A stretch of 64,000 nucleotides of DNA from UBA817 sp049889215 (GCA_049889215.1 JBMHDV010000018.1:59952-123951), one strand, 5' to 3'; counted from the stretch's first letter, positions 52,601 to 61,959 are shown. Notes: generated by a model from the letters alone, not told the origin. Translations and numbers: made by a program.

Positions 52601-55600
52601 TGCAATGAAGCAGGTTTTTGGGTGATCTTGCCAAGTGGTAGTTCCTTTTTACCTTTTGTAGAGGTGGTTTTGAATGAACCTAGGACTTTATTAATATCTC
52701 TACCCTTTGGTGGATAGTTCTTAAGTAGTTTCTCTTTTTCAGTTGATGGTAATCCTGAGTTGTTGATCTCTCTTAAAATATGACGCAACGCAATAATATC
52801 TTGATCTTCATCATATTTAGAGCCCATTAAATAATTGTGAATATTAGATAGTGATGTGTTTTTCATCTTTTTGGCAATTCGTTTTACCAATTTATTAATA
52901 TCCAGTGCTTGAATGCTCTCAGTGTGGGTGTTATACGCTGTTCTAAACTCAGTTACTCTTGAGTAAAGTATTGAGCAGGTGTCATTCTCGGAGCGGTTTT
53001 GTGACAGTTCATTAAAATACGTGAGGACCTCTTTTTGAGTTTCAGTTAAGTTTGATGTTAACTTTTTTAAAATAGGTGAGCGATCAAAGTTTTTTGCGTC
53101 TTTATTGTCAAATAAAAAACGAGCGGCAAGTTTCGTTATTTGATGTTGAAATGTATCATTATCAAGTCGGCCACTCACTAACATTAAATTACTTGCGGCA
53201 GTTTCTATATCAACCTCAGGTGCTTTCGTAAAATCAACGTTGGCATTAGCCAAATCTGTTTGGGTAATGGTTCGTAAATTTGCAGCCGTTAAAATACGAC
53301 CGGCTGCAGCTTTTTGTCGTTCGGTCATTGCCTTCCGTTGTTGTTGGGTTTTAATCAGTTGTTTTTTATTTTCTGCGGCTTTTTTTACGTCTTGGCTAGC
53401 CTGCTTTGCATTGGTAAATGCACTTTTCAAAGAATTAATGTGAGCTTGGGTCAGGTTCTTTAAAGTGTTTATAAATGTATTGGTATCAGTTTCAAACCAA
53501 ATGAAATCTTCATCAGACCCAGTTTCATCAAAAAGTGCATTGTGCTCATTAAACACCTTTATAAACGCTTCTTTTTCTGGCCCACGAAGTGCAGCTAAGG
53601 TGGTATTAACATCATCAATAATTTGGTCACCTTTTTCATTCATTGCCTGCTGTTCATCTGCTGCGTCATCCGCTTTTATTTTTGCTAACTTAAATATCTC
53701 GTTTAGTGCGTTGCATTGCTCTTGAGTCATGTCCCCTAGTACTGAAAAGCCTTCGCTGCCATCACCTTCAATAATATTCGTGTCACCATTGTAGAAAATG
53801 TCAGTACTATCAGCGCGATTAAATTCATCAATAAAGGCCTTGTATTCAGGGCTATCTTTTTCTAGATTATCAATATAAAAATTTACCTCCGTGATAATTT
53901 TATTTGCCTTTTTATTAATGGCTAGTTGTTCACGAATACTGGCTAGTTTTTCTTGATTAATGACTTGTTCCTCACGAAATTTCGTCAGCAATTTGGTAAT
54001 AATCGTCTTCTTTTTTACAATAATCGTTGCAAGTGTTTGAAGCCCAGACCGCTTTTGCTGAGTTTCTGGGGGGGCATTTTTAACGCGCTTGGCTTCTTTT
54101 AGTGCGCTATCAAGAGCGTTTTTTAGCGCATCGGAATCACGAATGAATGCCAATGGTGTTAGTTCAATTTGATTGGTATTTTCATTGAATATTAACGGGA
54201 AATCAGTTAACTTTGTAATTTCTTCTTTAAGTACACTTAACATGGATTTGTCTAGCGATTTAATGGTTCTGTTAAAATTGGCAATTTCTGCTGATTGCTT
54301 CGTCATTTTCGCCATAAAGTCTTTAACTTCCATTTGGTTTTGTTTAGTGTGTGGTGGAAATGAAAGCGTATGTGTATCATCTTTTTTACTGTAAATAGCC
54401 CCATGCTTAACCAATATTTTGCCGAGGGTCTCAATATCCTTTTTTTGAGTGAGTGTAGCTGCTTTTTCGATAAAACTGTCAGTTGAGTTGAAGTTAAATA
54501 CACCGCCTAATTCAGTCGGCTGCCCAGTTATATCTTTACAAGCATCTTGATGCATTCGTATATGAGATAAAAAAGCATCTTTTTTTTCATCCTTTGTAAA
54601 CTCCGTTTTAGTTGTAAAATCCCCTTCGCTAGACAATTCTAATCTGCATAATTGTGTTAAATTTGAAACGATGTTTTCTTCGGTGGTAGTATCATCAAGG
54701 TCATTAAAATTAATTGTTCCAGTAAGTTGAGCCTTCCACATGGTTAAATTCTCAGTGCTTAAGTTTGAAAATGTCATGATTGGCTCTTTACCTGGTTCTC
54801 CGATGGTTACAATTCCATTATTGTTACATGTTAGTGTTAAACCTAGTTCTTTAAACATGGCAGGGTTAATTTCGTTAATTATTCGCTGCATTTGAATATG
54901 CTTTCGCGTAAAAATACCTCGAAATCGAGCTTGGATAGCTGTGGCTGATAAAGGTTTATCAGCAGTTTGTTGATCAGGTGCTGAATCTGTGGTTTGTGGT
55001 GCATTTTTTTTTGCAATGTACTTTCTTATAGTTGATTTGATTTTTGAAGCTTTTCTATCAAGGTCAATCATACGGTTTTCAGCAGCGTCTATGGTCTCCA
55101 TGAGAGCTGCTTCTAATTCAATTGGGCGCGGTGTTTGATTAAGTTTTATATGGCCATTTTCTTTATTTATTGTAATTTCACCTTTGTTAATAAAATCGCT
55201 AAGCTGATCTTCTAGAGGATTAATTATGCCGTTTTCTACTAAGTCAGTAATGCCAAGTTCATCCAATCGTTTATTGCTGTATTCGATAGTTCGTTCAAGA
55301 TTTTTTTGTGCATTTTGACCCAGTGTTTCAAATTTATTTTTAACAATTTCCTTCCGTTTTTCAAACGCTTCTGTACGCGCTTGCATTCCTCGAAATACTC
55401 GTTGAATGGTTCGAGCAGCTTTGTCTTTTTGTTGCTTTAGTTTATCAGCGAGGGTGTCTTTGATTGATTTCGATTCAAGCTCTTCAACCACACCGGTAGT
55501 TGTTTTGGTTACTGGGGATAATGTTTTGGGTTGTTTGAATTCAAATTTCTTTAATTGATTCGGCAACTTAGTTAATAAATGTTTTCGAAGTCCAGGGTTT

Positions 55601-56427
55601 CGCTTGAGTCGTTCCTGATATTTGTTAAAATTTGGGGGGGTTAAAAGGTCTAACGCTGATTTAAGTCTTTCTACGTTCTTTTCGAGATGGCGTAACTTCC
55701 TCTGATCAACGCTCGGATCTTTTTTGGAGGCAGAAATAGCCGATTCTATCTGATCTGCAAGAGTCGTGTAGTTGGTTTTCATTTGGTTAAAAAAGCCCTC
55801 GTCACACTTGGATGGATCTTCTACACAAGCTTCGATATGCTGTGCCAATGCCATTGAGGTTGCTTTTATTTCAGCTTGAAGGTTGTCGATGGATTTGGGT
55901 GGGGCTTCTACCTTAGCTTCATCAACTATGATTGAGTCACCAGACGTATGTTTCTCAATAGTTGAACCACCAGTCGCTGCTTGCTGAACATTCGTATCAG
56001 AGTGGCCTTCATCAGTTGCTTTCGGAGCTGTCGCACTAGTGTCGGCGATTGTATTAGTTTCAGAAGGTTTGTTGTTAATATTTGCTAATAGGGTATCGGC
56101 AGTCGTAAGTTCATTTGGCTTAGCGTTAGTAAGCGTTTTTACTATTTCATCCATATTTGCTTGATCAACTTTGTTCATTAACTGTAGTGCGATTTCAATC
56201 CGTTTTCCAGGATCGGTGGTTTGTGTATTTATTTTGCTGCCAAGGGCGACTAGAAAGTTTTGAGCGTCCCCTTCAATTCCGTTTTCTGTACAAAATTTTG
56301 CTAAGCTTCCCTGATTTCTTATATTTTTTAGGAGATCTGTTTTTAATTGCTGAACAGTTTTTGTTTTTGTGGAGCTTTGCAATGAGCTGGAAACGCTGCC
56401 AATTTTATTGTTACGAATACTACTCAT
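49690..56427 (-). CDS. Giant IQ-motif protein with SecA/helicase-like motor
   Basis: A 2,245-residue protein, the largest in the window. Residues ~1-200 are polar with no signal peptide. Two IQ motifs occur at 341-352 (IQRVFRGMQAR) and 498-509 (IQARFRGIFTRK), matching the IQxxxRGxxxR calmodulin-binding consensus. Long coiled coils follow to ~1,480. A superfamily 2 ATPase-like module starts with a Walker A at 1522-1528 (GAGEGKT), a DExD box at 1602-1605 (DEYD in LFMDEYDRAPE) and a SAT motif (VNMSATDN), most like SecA-type or DUF3638-like large proteins. The rest is helical. GAGG before ATG 56427 decides the start over one five codons upstream. Function unknown; the IQ motifs suggest contact with eukaryotic calmodulin. 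Confidence 0.6.
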   Translation of the reverse strand: MSSIRNNKIGSVSSSLQSSTKTKTVQQLKTDLLKNIRNQGSLAKFCTENGIEGDAQNFLVALGSKINTQTTDPGKRIEIALQLMNKVDQANMDEIVKTLTNAKPNELTTADTLLANINNKPSETNTIADTSATAPKATDEGHSDTNVQQAATGGSTIEKHTSGDSIIVDEAKVEAPPKSIDNLQAEIKATSMALAQHIEACVEDPSKCDEGFFNQMKTNYTTLADQIESAISASKKDPSVDQRKLRHLEKNVERLKSALDLLTPPNFNKYQERLKRNPGLRKHLLTKLPNQLKKFEFKQPKTLSPVTKTTTGVVEELESKSIKDTLADKLKQQKDKAARTIQRVFRGMQARTEAFEKRKEIVKNKFETLGQNAQKNLERTIEYSNKRLDELGITDLVENGIINPLEDQLSDFINKGEITINKENGHIKLNQTPRPIELEAALMETIDAAENRMIDLDRKASKIKSTIRKYIAKKNAPQTTDSAPDQQTADKPLSATAIQARFRGIFTRKHIQMQRIINEINPAMFKELGLTLTCNNNGIVTIGEPGKEPIMTFSNLSTENLTMWKAQLTGTINFNDLDDTTTEENIVSNLTQLCRLELSSEGDFTTKTEFTKDEKKDAFLSHIRMHQDACKDITGQPTELGGVFNFNSTDSFIEKAATLTQKKDIETLGKILVKHGAIYSKKDDTHTLSFPPHTKQNQMEVKDFMAKMTKQSAEIANFNRTIKSLDKSMLSVLKEEITKLTDFPLIFNENTNQIELTPLAFIRDSDALKNALDSALKEAKRVKNAPPETQQKRSGLQTLATIIVKKKTIITKLLTKFREEQVINQEKLASIREQLAINKKANKIITEVNFYIDNLEKDSPEYKAFIDEFNRADSTDIFYNGDTNIIEGDGSEGFSVLGDMTQEQCNALNEIFKLAKIKADDAADEQQAMNEKGDQIIDDVNTTLAALRGPEKEAFIKVFNEHNALFDETGSDEDFIWFETDTNTFINTLKNLTQAHINSLKSAFTNAKQASQDVKKAAENKKQLIKTQQQRKAMTERQKAAAGRILTAANLRTITQTDLANANVDFTKAPEVDIETAASNLMLVSGRLDNDTFQHQITKLAARFLFDNKDAKNFDRSPILKKLTSNLTETQKEVLTYFNELSQNRSENDTCSILYSRVTEFRTAYNTHTESIQALDINKLVKRIAKKMKNTSLSNIHNYLMGSKYDEDQDIIALRHILREINNSGLPSTEKEKLLKNYPPKGRDINKVLGSFKTTSTKGKKELPLGKITQKPASLQQLETITKHYKTLDKGLRALANKSKTLNKKTTDLFGVTKSSGESKLHLKKPTAKPTHVKFEQEKTVGSLTTELRKKASDINQAFSNVFGPIYGPINFTKDILPLFKGSEKETFGTSDSCKADVIEGLLNVLDNDSQRVFLMDYVYPAMTIDIQSQMLSGISDTTSLNDSAVKIALQRTAAPALKKQLAGFDNENLIKLIRLSNNGLPTDGIMSTGASPSMLSTTQLNALFKMKQAITEGKTTTVKLGAGEGKTFLSMLLPHVLGNADQPIIHVAPFAQDEVDWEELPKNLSDMEPGKHYWVRQDQLLRRHNSNEDLSELKDAALFMDEYDRAPELNKVLDNLGAMRRVNMSATDNLEEVQTKLKNYQLKAKYLFGDSFQKTLATAMTTGGDKTRELLTKKLKKEIKSIQELTKAKTIDETTAIQRIDSEIKRLNSDIEKIDAQTLKGARKKKALEEKISTLQYRKIKINKLIKWQDKIPNLVARNIEQTADELGRISSITQLDTTDSPSHNALTQMVEKACQANNNTNPTKIQMIFQGAEFVAPGVSPETGREAISISELQDQLKQLSPNGPTPVHVHMSAPKGLQGFNEGHPITMTFDGETWNIHEFDKTSSGTNVTLYDTFNKVGGDFGPHSRNVHQQYAAVSTELTGEPLTSSLMYQITKRNRGDGDRVEPTIFCTGQLESTDATTFRSSIAETETSVNQAVVKQQQQVKKQEQKGKLFDATLTNWIHNHCQEFTLEQIESIRSEMNNSRDSIVKNSKNLKMFQKAMGDKFSQEYNSTVKKIKQTEKNEILQGIDIEDEQLNLLKKHRATISEKIEKRKGLKSFIEEKGLKAKIVTSYKAKKGLKTKFLTSYKKENSKENDILFNQMDLTDLIAELEKIQKESKNTRTKREIYSALFKVNKFIDENKTTLKEIQQIPQDTIDQLFTSSGANDPKIKQLQGRTKLLSSESLTLNRKSYRYKNAIMYGA

Positions 56428-56610
56428 TTTGTGCCTCATCAATAATGGCGAGAATAAAATATGTTATTTCTACGTTGTAAATGCAGTTGCTATACGTTAG
56501 CAAGAGTCTTGTCCCCCTAGAGTTGATATCTATTATGTTATTCCCTAATTTAACTAACCTTAAACACACATTTTTTGCTTTTTAAGCATCAAACAATTAA
56601 TATTAATTGT

Positions 56611-56991
56611 ATGACTATTAAAACCATTGAATCCAATCACGCGCCAGCCCCTGTTGGCCCGTATTCACCCGCCTTGCAAGTGGATAATTTATTATTTATT
56701 TCAGGTCAAATACCATTAACGTCAACCGGTAATTTGATAACCGGTGACTTCGAAGCAGAAACCCGCCAGGTATTAACCAATATCGGCGCATTATTAAAAG
56801 ATGCTGGTTTGGATTTTGCCAATGTGGTTAAAATTGGCATATTTACAACCGATTTATCCCAATTTGATTTAATAAATCGTGTTTATTCAGAATTTGTTCA
56901 TGCGCCATTTCCGGCGCGAGCAGCAGTTGAAGTGGCCGCTCTGCCCAAAGGCGCCCGAATAGAAATGGAGGCCATTGCCCGTGTTAAATGA
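56611..56991 (+). CDS. ridA: RidA family enamine/imine deaminase
   Basis: A 126-residue RidA/YjgF-family protein that hydrolyses reactive 2-aminoacrylate and related imines. Conserved residues: APAPVGPYSPALQ, FISGQIPLT, TRQVLTNIGALLKDAG, and the signature PARAAVEVAALPKGARIEMEAIA with the catalytic arginine. The ATG at 56611 fits the family start; an upstream one would add 12 unconserved residues. It overlaps the LOG-family gene by 11 bases. Confidence 0.94.
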   Translation: MTIKTIESNHAPAPVGPYSPALQVDNLLFISGQIPLTSTGNLITGDFEAETRQVLTNIGALLKDAGLDFANVVKIGIFTTDLSQFDLINRVYSEFVHAPFPARAAVEVAALPKGARIEMEAIARVK

Positions 56992-57988
56992 AGATGTTGT
57001 TGAATCAATCAACACCCTAGTGTCCAAAATTGGACACAAACGAAACGAAAAATATTTGAAAGAGGTACTAACCAGCGTTTGCAAAATATCTGATATTGAG
57101 ATTGATTCAGGTGATTGGAAATTGTTATCTCGGTCGATTAAAGAACTTAAAAATAGCTTTCAAGGGTTCACTCCATTTAAAGATATTCGAAAAGTTGCGA
57201 TTTTTGGGTCTGCTCGAACCAAGCCTGAAAACCCCTTATTTGTTATGGCAGAAGAGTTTGCGAAAGAGATTACTCAGAATAAGTTTATGGTAATTACTGG
57301 TGCTGGTGGCGGCATTATGGAGGCTGGAAACAAAGGCGGGGGTGAGCAATCTTTCGGCGTTAATATTAAGTTGCCGTTCGAACAGAGTGCAAATGACTAT
57401 ATTAAAGATAGCCCAAAACTTATTTCGTACAATTACTTTTTTATTCGTAAATTAATGTTTATTAAAGAGTCAGATGCCACTGTATTATTTCCTGGTGGTT
57501 TTGGGACATTGGATGAGGCATACGAAGGCTTAACCTTAATACAAACTGGAAAAAGTTTGCCAAGACCGATTATTTTAATGCAAAATCCAGGTGATGATTA
57601 CTGGCAAACATGGGTGTCATTCTTCTCAGAGGTCATGTTGCGTGATAAATATATTTCACCAGATGATATGGACTTATTTTCCATTTGTGAATCAAATCAA
57701 GAGGCCGTTGATATAATTACCAAATTTTACAGCCGCTATCATTCATTGCGTTATGTTGGTGATCAAGCAGTTATTCGTTTAAATAGTGATATTACTGATG
57801 ATAATATTGCCGCATTAAACGACGAGTTTAGTGATATTGTTGTTGAGGGTAAAATTACAGCGGTTGAGCCATTTCAAGCCGAAATTGACACACGAGATCA
57901 ATTAAAAAAGTCACGTATTGCATTTAAATTTAATAAGGTAAATTTTGGCCGATTGGTTACATTGGTACATAGAATTAATTCATTTTAG
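56981..57988 (+). CDS. LOG-family (TIGR00730-like) nucleotide phosphoribohydrolase
   Basis: About 335 residues with a central LOG/lysine-decarboxylase-like domain: VAIFGSARTKPENP, VITGAGGGIMEAGNKGG and the hallmark PGGFGTLDEAYEGL. Family members cleave nucleoside monophosphates or cytokinin ribotides. An N-terminal helical part of ~75 residues and a C-terminal ~90-residue domain (YRSLRY... AVIRLNSDIT) make it larger than simple LOG proteins. GTG at 56981 is preferred, 10 bases after GGAGG. The frame overlaps the ridA end and precedes exbB by 12 bases. Confidence 0.85.
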   Translation: MLNEDVVESINTLVSKIGHKRNEKYLKEVLTSVCKISDIEIDSGDWKLLSRSIKELKNSFQGFTPFKDIRKVAIFGSARTKPENPLFVMAEEFAKEITQNKFMVITGAGGGIMEAGNKGGGEQSFGVNIKLPFEQSANDYIKDSPKLISYNYFFIRKLMFIKESDATVLFPGGFGTLDEAYEGLTLIQTGKSLPRPIILMQNPGDDYWQTWVSFFSEVMLRDKYISPDDMDLFSICESNQEAVDIITKFYSRYHSLRYVGDQAVIRLNSDITDDNIAALNDEFSDIVVEGKITAVEPFQAEIDTRDQLKKSRIAFKFNKVNFGRLVTLVHRINSF

Positions 57989-58000
57989 GAGGAAATATTG

Positions 58001-58594
58001 ATGGGATTTTTACAAGCAGGTGGTATCGTTCTATGGTTGATTTTGGGACTAAGTGTCACATCATTGGCCATTGTCATTCAAAAAGTTTTATTACTGAAGG
58101 CAACCACAATTGATGCACAGTTTATACCTTCGGTGAAGGCAAAATTGAGAACGGATCAAAAAGAAAATATTGTTAAAGAACTCCAGTATTCACGTCAACT
58201 TGAGGGGCAGTTGGCGGCCGTTGCGATTCAAAAGTACAATGGATCGGATGCTGCAGTTTCAGCTGAATTGGATCAGGTTATTCGCGCCGATGTTTCTCGA
58301 TTAAATAATAAGATGAGTGTCCTATCAATCATTATTACCGTTGCACCTGTATTGGGTTTATTAGGAACAGTACTTGGGTTAATGGACGTCTTTTCAGTAT
58401 TAGCCGTTAATGGGGTGGGGGATGCGCAGGAACTATCTGCTGGAATTTCAAAAGCCTTGGTCACTACCGTGGCTGGTTTAAGCTTAGCCATTCCACTTAT
58501 GTTTGTGCATCAATACTTAACAAGTAAGATTACCCAGCGATTGGATGAATGGGATCAAATCCCAAGCCAGTTATTGGCCCATTTGAGAGGCTAG
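58001..58594 (+). CDS. exbB: ExbB/TolQ-type proton channel subunit
   Basis: A 197-residue inner-membrane protein with three helices: ~residues 5-25 and a hairpin at ~105-130 and ~150-170. The signature ITVAPVLGLLGTVLGLMDVFSVLA and ISKALVTTVAGLSLAIPLMFVH is that of ExbB/TolQ. With ExbD it energises TonB. Strong GGAGGAAA site; ATG 58001 preferred over TTG 57998. It is 2 bases before exbD. Confidence 0.92.
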   Translation: MGFLQAGGIVLWLILGLSVTSLAIVIQKVLLLKATTIDAQFIPSVKAKLRTDQKENIVKELQYSRQLEGQLAAVAIQKYNGSDAAVSAELDQVIRADVSRLNNKMSVLSIIITVAPVLGLLGTVLGLMDVFSVLAVNGVGDAQELSAGISKALVTTVAGLSLAIPLMFVHQYLTSKITQRLDEWDQIPSQLLAHLRG

Positions 58595-58596
58595 TT

Positions 58597-59010
58597 ATGG
58601 CAAGGAATTTTATCCAACCAAGCGTGGAAAATAAACGTTTGCCACGGTTTGAATTAACGGCATTAATTGATGTGATTTTTATATTATTGATATTTTTTGC
58701 TGTCAGTAGTAGTTTTCATCAACAGCAACGTGGTTTAAAGTTGACATTGCCATCAGCCATAGCAACTCAAGCACCTAAAAAATCAATTACCATTTCAATT
58801 GATCGGCAACAACGCGTCTATTGGAATGGCACCCGAATATCCGAATCGGGTTTAGCAACAAAAATTGCCAATCAAATTAAACAAACGCCAAATCAAGCCA
58901 TCATGTTACAAGCTGACAAAGCAACACCATATGTTCGGGTTGTTAATGTGTTAGATGCCATTCGCCAGTCGGGTGGCCAAAATGTAATGTTACAGGCCCA
59001 GCGGTCGTAG
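58597..59010 (+). CDS. exbD: ExbD/TolR-type proton channel subunit
   Basis: A 137-residue protein with one N-terminal helix containing the proton-path aspartate (LTALIDVIFILLIFFAV) and a periplasmic domain (QQRVYWNGTRI, AIMLQADKATPYVRVVNVLDAI). The ATG at 58597, right after exbB, is preferred; the longer frame would begin inside exbB. Pairs with ExbB. Confidence 0.92.
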   Translation: MARNFIQPSVENKRLPRFELTALIDVIFILLIFFAVSSSFHQQQRGLKLTLPSAIATQAPKKSITISIDRQQRVYWNGTRISESGLATKIANQIKQTPNQAIMLQADKATPYVRVVNVLDAIRQSGGQNVMLQAQRS

Positions 59011-59012
59011 TT

Positions 59013-59534
59013 ATGCGTCGGACACCAGAGCAACAATCGTGGATCATTTCCATTGCCTGTCACATTGTGGTTGTTTTGGCTTTAAGTATATCTTGGCATA
59101 ACAATCAGCCAAAGCAACCAGATCCATACCCAGTGGTCTCAGTTCAACTGGTTCAGCCAACTCAACCAAAAGTTATGAGTAAGCATTTGGTACGAAAGGC
59201 ACCCAAGCCCAAGGCAAAGGTTGCAAAAAAGCCAACATCCCTCCCTGGAGATCGTTCGCAACCCGCTGCATCTCGATCATTTCAGCCAGTGTATCCCAAA
59301 AAAGCGTTGAACAATGATTGGGAAGGCACTGTAAAAGTTCAGGTAACAGTGGCTGCAACAGGAAAGCCCATTGCTGTTCAAGTACTTCGTTCTTCTGGTC
59401 ATCCATCTTTGGATAATGCATTTGTACGATCCATCAAACAACAAGGTTCGTTTAAACCCAAACGAGTGATGGGGAAAAATGTGTCTGGAACCATAGTTTT
59501 AACGCACACATTTTCATTGCAAGGGCCATCATAA
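59013..59534 (+). CDS. tonB: TonB-like energy transducer
   Basis: A 173-residue protein with an N-terminal helix (IISIACHIVVVLALSIS), a Lys/Pro-rich periplasmic linker (KAPKPKAKVAKKPTS) and a C-terminal TonB domain (QPVYPKKALNNDWEGTVKVQVTV... SSGHPSLDNAFVRSIKQ). TonB spans the periplasm to outer-membrane receptors. It follows exbB and exbD with 2 bases. No TonB-dependent receptor is in the window. One base separates it from the next gene start. Confidence 0.9.
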   Translation: MRRTPEQQSWIISIACHIVVVLALSISWHNNQPKQPDPYPVVSVQLVQPTQPKVMSKHLVRKAPKPKAKVAKKPTSLPGDRSQPAASRSFQPVYPKKALNNDWEGTVKVQVTVAATGKPIAVQVLRSSGHPSLDNAFVRSIKQQGSFKPKRVMGKNVSGTIVLTHTFSLQGPS

Positions 59535-61487
59535 ATGCGAACCCTGATTCTTTTATTATTGATGCCATTCATGTTAGCGGCTCAAACGTTAAACGTTGTT
59601 GAAAACGAGTTTATAAAAATAATTACTGGTCCAGAAGGATTTGACCATCCACGCTTTTCTATAGAAACAACGGGCGGTGACCCGTCTCGCGATTCAGATA
59701 ATGGTTTGCCATTAATTTACGGTCGTCCCAAGCCCTGGACATCCTATACCAGTGTAGCCATAAATAGCACAGTGTATGGGTTCGGGACCCAAACAGTTAA
59801 ACGTGCAGGAAAAAAGGCCCGTTACGGTCAGGTATCCAGTTCAGACCGTTTTCCCGATGGCATGCGAACCGTGGCTGAAATGGGGAATGTTACAGGGATC
59901 CAGCAACTCACTCTAGTACGAAACCCAATTACTAATGTTAAGGATGCTGTATTAATTGAGTATCAGTTACGAAACAATGCGGATGTGACTCAAAATATTG
60001 GGTTACGAATAATGTTTGACACAATGTTAGGGAGTAATGATGCTGCTCCATTTCGTATCGGCGATGCGGCCATTGAGTCGGAGACCGTATTGAAAGGGGA
60101 TGAGATTCGTGATTTTTGGCAGAGCTTTGATTCTTTGGTAAGTCCCAATATCATTGCTCAAGGGATGTTACGTTATGCGCCAGCTGGGTTAACCCCACCA
60201 GATGAATTGATTTTAATGAACTGGGGTAAATTAGCAGATCAAACCTATCGAGTAAAATCAAATCCTGGTGCTTCGTTTATTCGAGACGGTGAAGATGAAC
60301 CTGATACGGCATTGGCATTATTTTACGAAAAAAGACCTGTTGGTCCAGGGCAAACACGAGTGCTTCGAACCATGATGGGGTTAGGTGGAATCTCACTTGC
60401 GCCAGGTGATTTGGCGTTAGGAATAACAGCACCTGCAAGTTTAGCCGTTACCGATCCAAATACATATGCTTTAGTCGCCTATATCACCAATACGGGGGGG
60501 TACACAGCTACGAGTGCTAATGCAACAATAACATTGCCGCCGGGATTAGAGTTGGTGGGCCAGTCATCATCCACCTTTTTGGGTGATATTTTAAGTGGTG
60601 GCTCCCGACAGCTTGTGTATCGGGTCAAAGTTGTACCAAAACAAGCCAGTGAAGGGACTCAAAAACTTTCATTAACAGTGGTATCTAACACACTCAGCGA
60701 TCAAGTTATTCAACGTAACATTGAGTTTTTAGGTGCTCCAAAACTCACGCTTTACCCAATTGGTCCATCAAAAATTAAACGTGGTCTGGATCAATTTGTT
60801 GATGTGCCTGTTCAGGTGATTAATCCATCGCCGGTCCCAATTTCAAACGTTCAGTTGAGCATTCAATTAGGTGCGCCTTTTGAGCTACCGTCATTTGAGT
60901 CGAATAAAAAAATAATTCCCTTAATCAAAGCCAATGACTCCATTCAGGTATTGTGGAAATTAAAAGTAAACGAGTGGTGGCAAGGTCAACATCAAATTCC
61001 GGTCGGCCTTGAAAGTGACTTTACAACTCGGGTTACCAAAAACGCAATGGTGGATATTGAATTGGGCGCTCCAAAAGCTCAGTTGTATTATTCTGAAAAG
61101 AGTCGGTTTATTAACGATTATGGTTATGTTTGGATTACGCTAATGGATATGCCAACTTTTAGCGGGTTGGATTTATCGATGACTTGGGACCCTGAGTTAT
61201 TAAAGCCCATTCGTGTATCCCCGGAACCTTGGTTGATTGAATCAAATAAAAATATCATGGAAAACTTTGTCATTACAGCCAACCGGTTAACCATTAATGA
61301 TTTAAAAGCCGATGCACCACCGTGGCGAATGATTGTTGGTAAGTTTCATTTCAGAGTATTGGAAGAAGGTGATGCTGTTATTAAAATTAAACAAGGGGAT
61401 CAAGTATTGGATGATTTAATAATTACATTTCGAAAAAGAGAAGAAAAATTAAAAAACGAGAAGGAGGCGATTGATTTTGATTTATAA
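59535..61487 (+). CDS. Large secreted CARDB-like protein
   Basis: A 650-residue exported protein: signal peptide (LILLLLMPFMLAAQ), a beta-rich N-terminal domain (~residues 25-300), then two CARDB/Ig-like adhesion modules (LVAYITNTGGYTATSANATITLPPGLELVG, and IKRGLDQFVDVPVQVINPSPVPISNVQLS) and a C-terminal cohesin-like module (FSGLDLSMTWDPELLKP... GKFHFRVLEEGDAVIKIK). It should lie on the surface or in the periplasm. It is transcribed with exbB-exbD-tonB and overlaps the SLH gene by 17 bases. Ligand unknown. Confidence 0.65.
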   Translation: MRTLILLLLMPFMLAAQTLNVVENEFIKIITGPEGFDHPRFSIETTGGDPSRDSDNGLPLIYGRPKPWTSYTSVAINSTVYGFGTQTVKRAGKKARYGQVSSSDRFPDGMRTVAEMGNVTGIQQLTLVRNPITNVKDAVLIEYQLRNNADVTQNIGLRIMFDTMLGSNDAAPFRIGDAAIESETVLKGDEIRDFWQSFDSLVSPNIIAQGMLRYAPAGLTPPDELILMNWGKLADQTYRVKSNPGASFIRDGEDEPDTALALFYEKRPVGPGQTRVLRTMMGLGGISLAPGDLALGITAPASLAVTDPNTYALVAYITNTGGYTATSANATITLPPGLELVGQSSSTFLGDILSGGSRQLVYRVKVVPKQASEGTQKLSLTVVSNTLSDQVIQRNIEFLGAPKLTLYPIGPSKIKRGLDQFVDVPVQVINPSPVPISNVQLSIQLGAPFELPSFESNKKIIPLIKANDSIQVLWKLKVNEWWQGQHQIPVGLESDFTTRVTKNAMVDIELGAPKAQLYYSEKSRFINDYGYVWITLMDMPTFSGLDLSMTWDPELLKPIRVSPEPWLIESNKNIMENFVITANRLTINDLKADAPPWRMIVGKFHFRVLEEGDAVIKIKQGDQVLDDLIITFRKREEKLKNEKEAIDFDL

Positions 61488-61959
61488 AATCAGTGCAATA
61501 GTGATATGGCTAGCAATAACTATGGTGGCAGCACCAAAAATTTCGGATGTCGAAACCTCAGATCCTGCATTTACAGCGGTGTCATCATCAGTAGATAAGG
61601 GGTACTTTACATTAATGGATGGATCGAAGTTTTTACCCAATCAATCGGTTTCTCGTAAAGAATTAGCGCTATTATTGGATCGTGTAGATGCACTAAATAA
61701 AAAATCCGAGTTGAGTCCCAATGACCTTGTCGAACTTAAGGCGTTTTCAAAACAGTTCAAAACATATTTAGAATCCCAGCAAAACCAACGCGGGTTGGTC
61801 GATTCAGAAGTAGAGCAAATAAAAACTGAGCAAAAAACCATCAATTATGATATGTCCCGTGTTGAAGAGCATATTCAACAAGTTGAAAAGACAAGAAAAG
61901 AGCAAGAGCTTTACATTTGGCTAGGGCTCGGGTTAGGTATTTTAGGCTTGTTAAAGTAA
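61471..61959 (+). CDS. SLH-domain protein with coiled coil
   Basis: A 162-residue protein beginning with TTG (GGAGG four bases before). It has an N-terminal hydrophobic signal/anchor, then one SLH (S-layer homology) repeat (~residues 33-70: GYFTLMDGSKFLPNQSVSRKELALLLDRV), a coiled coil (~residues 75-145) and a C-terminal hydrophobic segment (LYIWLGLGLGILGLL). SLH plus coiled coil is the design of OmpM/SlpA-type proteins that tether an outer layer to peptidoglycan. Here a helix replaces the barrel. The start could be a second TTG two codons on. Confidence 0.7.
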   Translation: MILIYKISAIVIWLAITMVAAPKISDVETSDPAFTAVSSSVDKGYFTLMDGSKFLPNQSVSRKELALLLDRVDALNKKSELSPNDLVELKAFSKQFKTYLESQQNQRGLVDSEVEQIKTEQKTINYDMSRVEEHIQQVEKTRKEQELYIWLGLGLGILGLLK

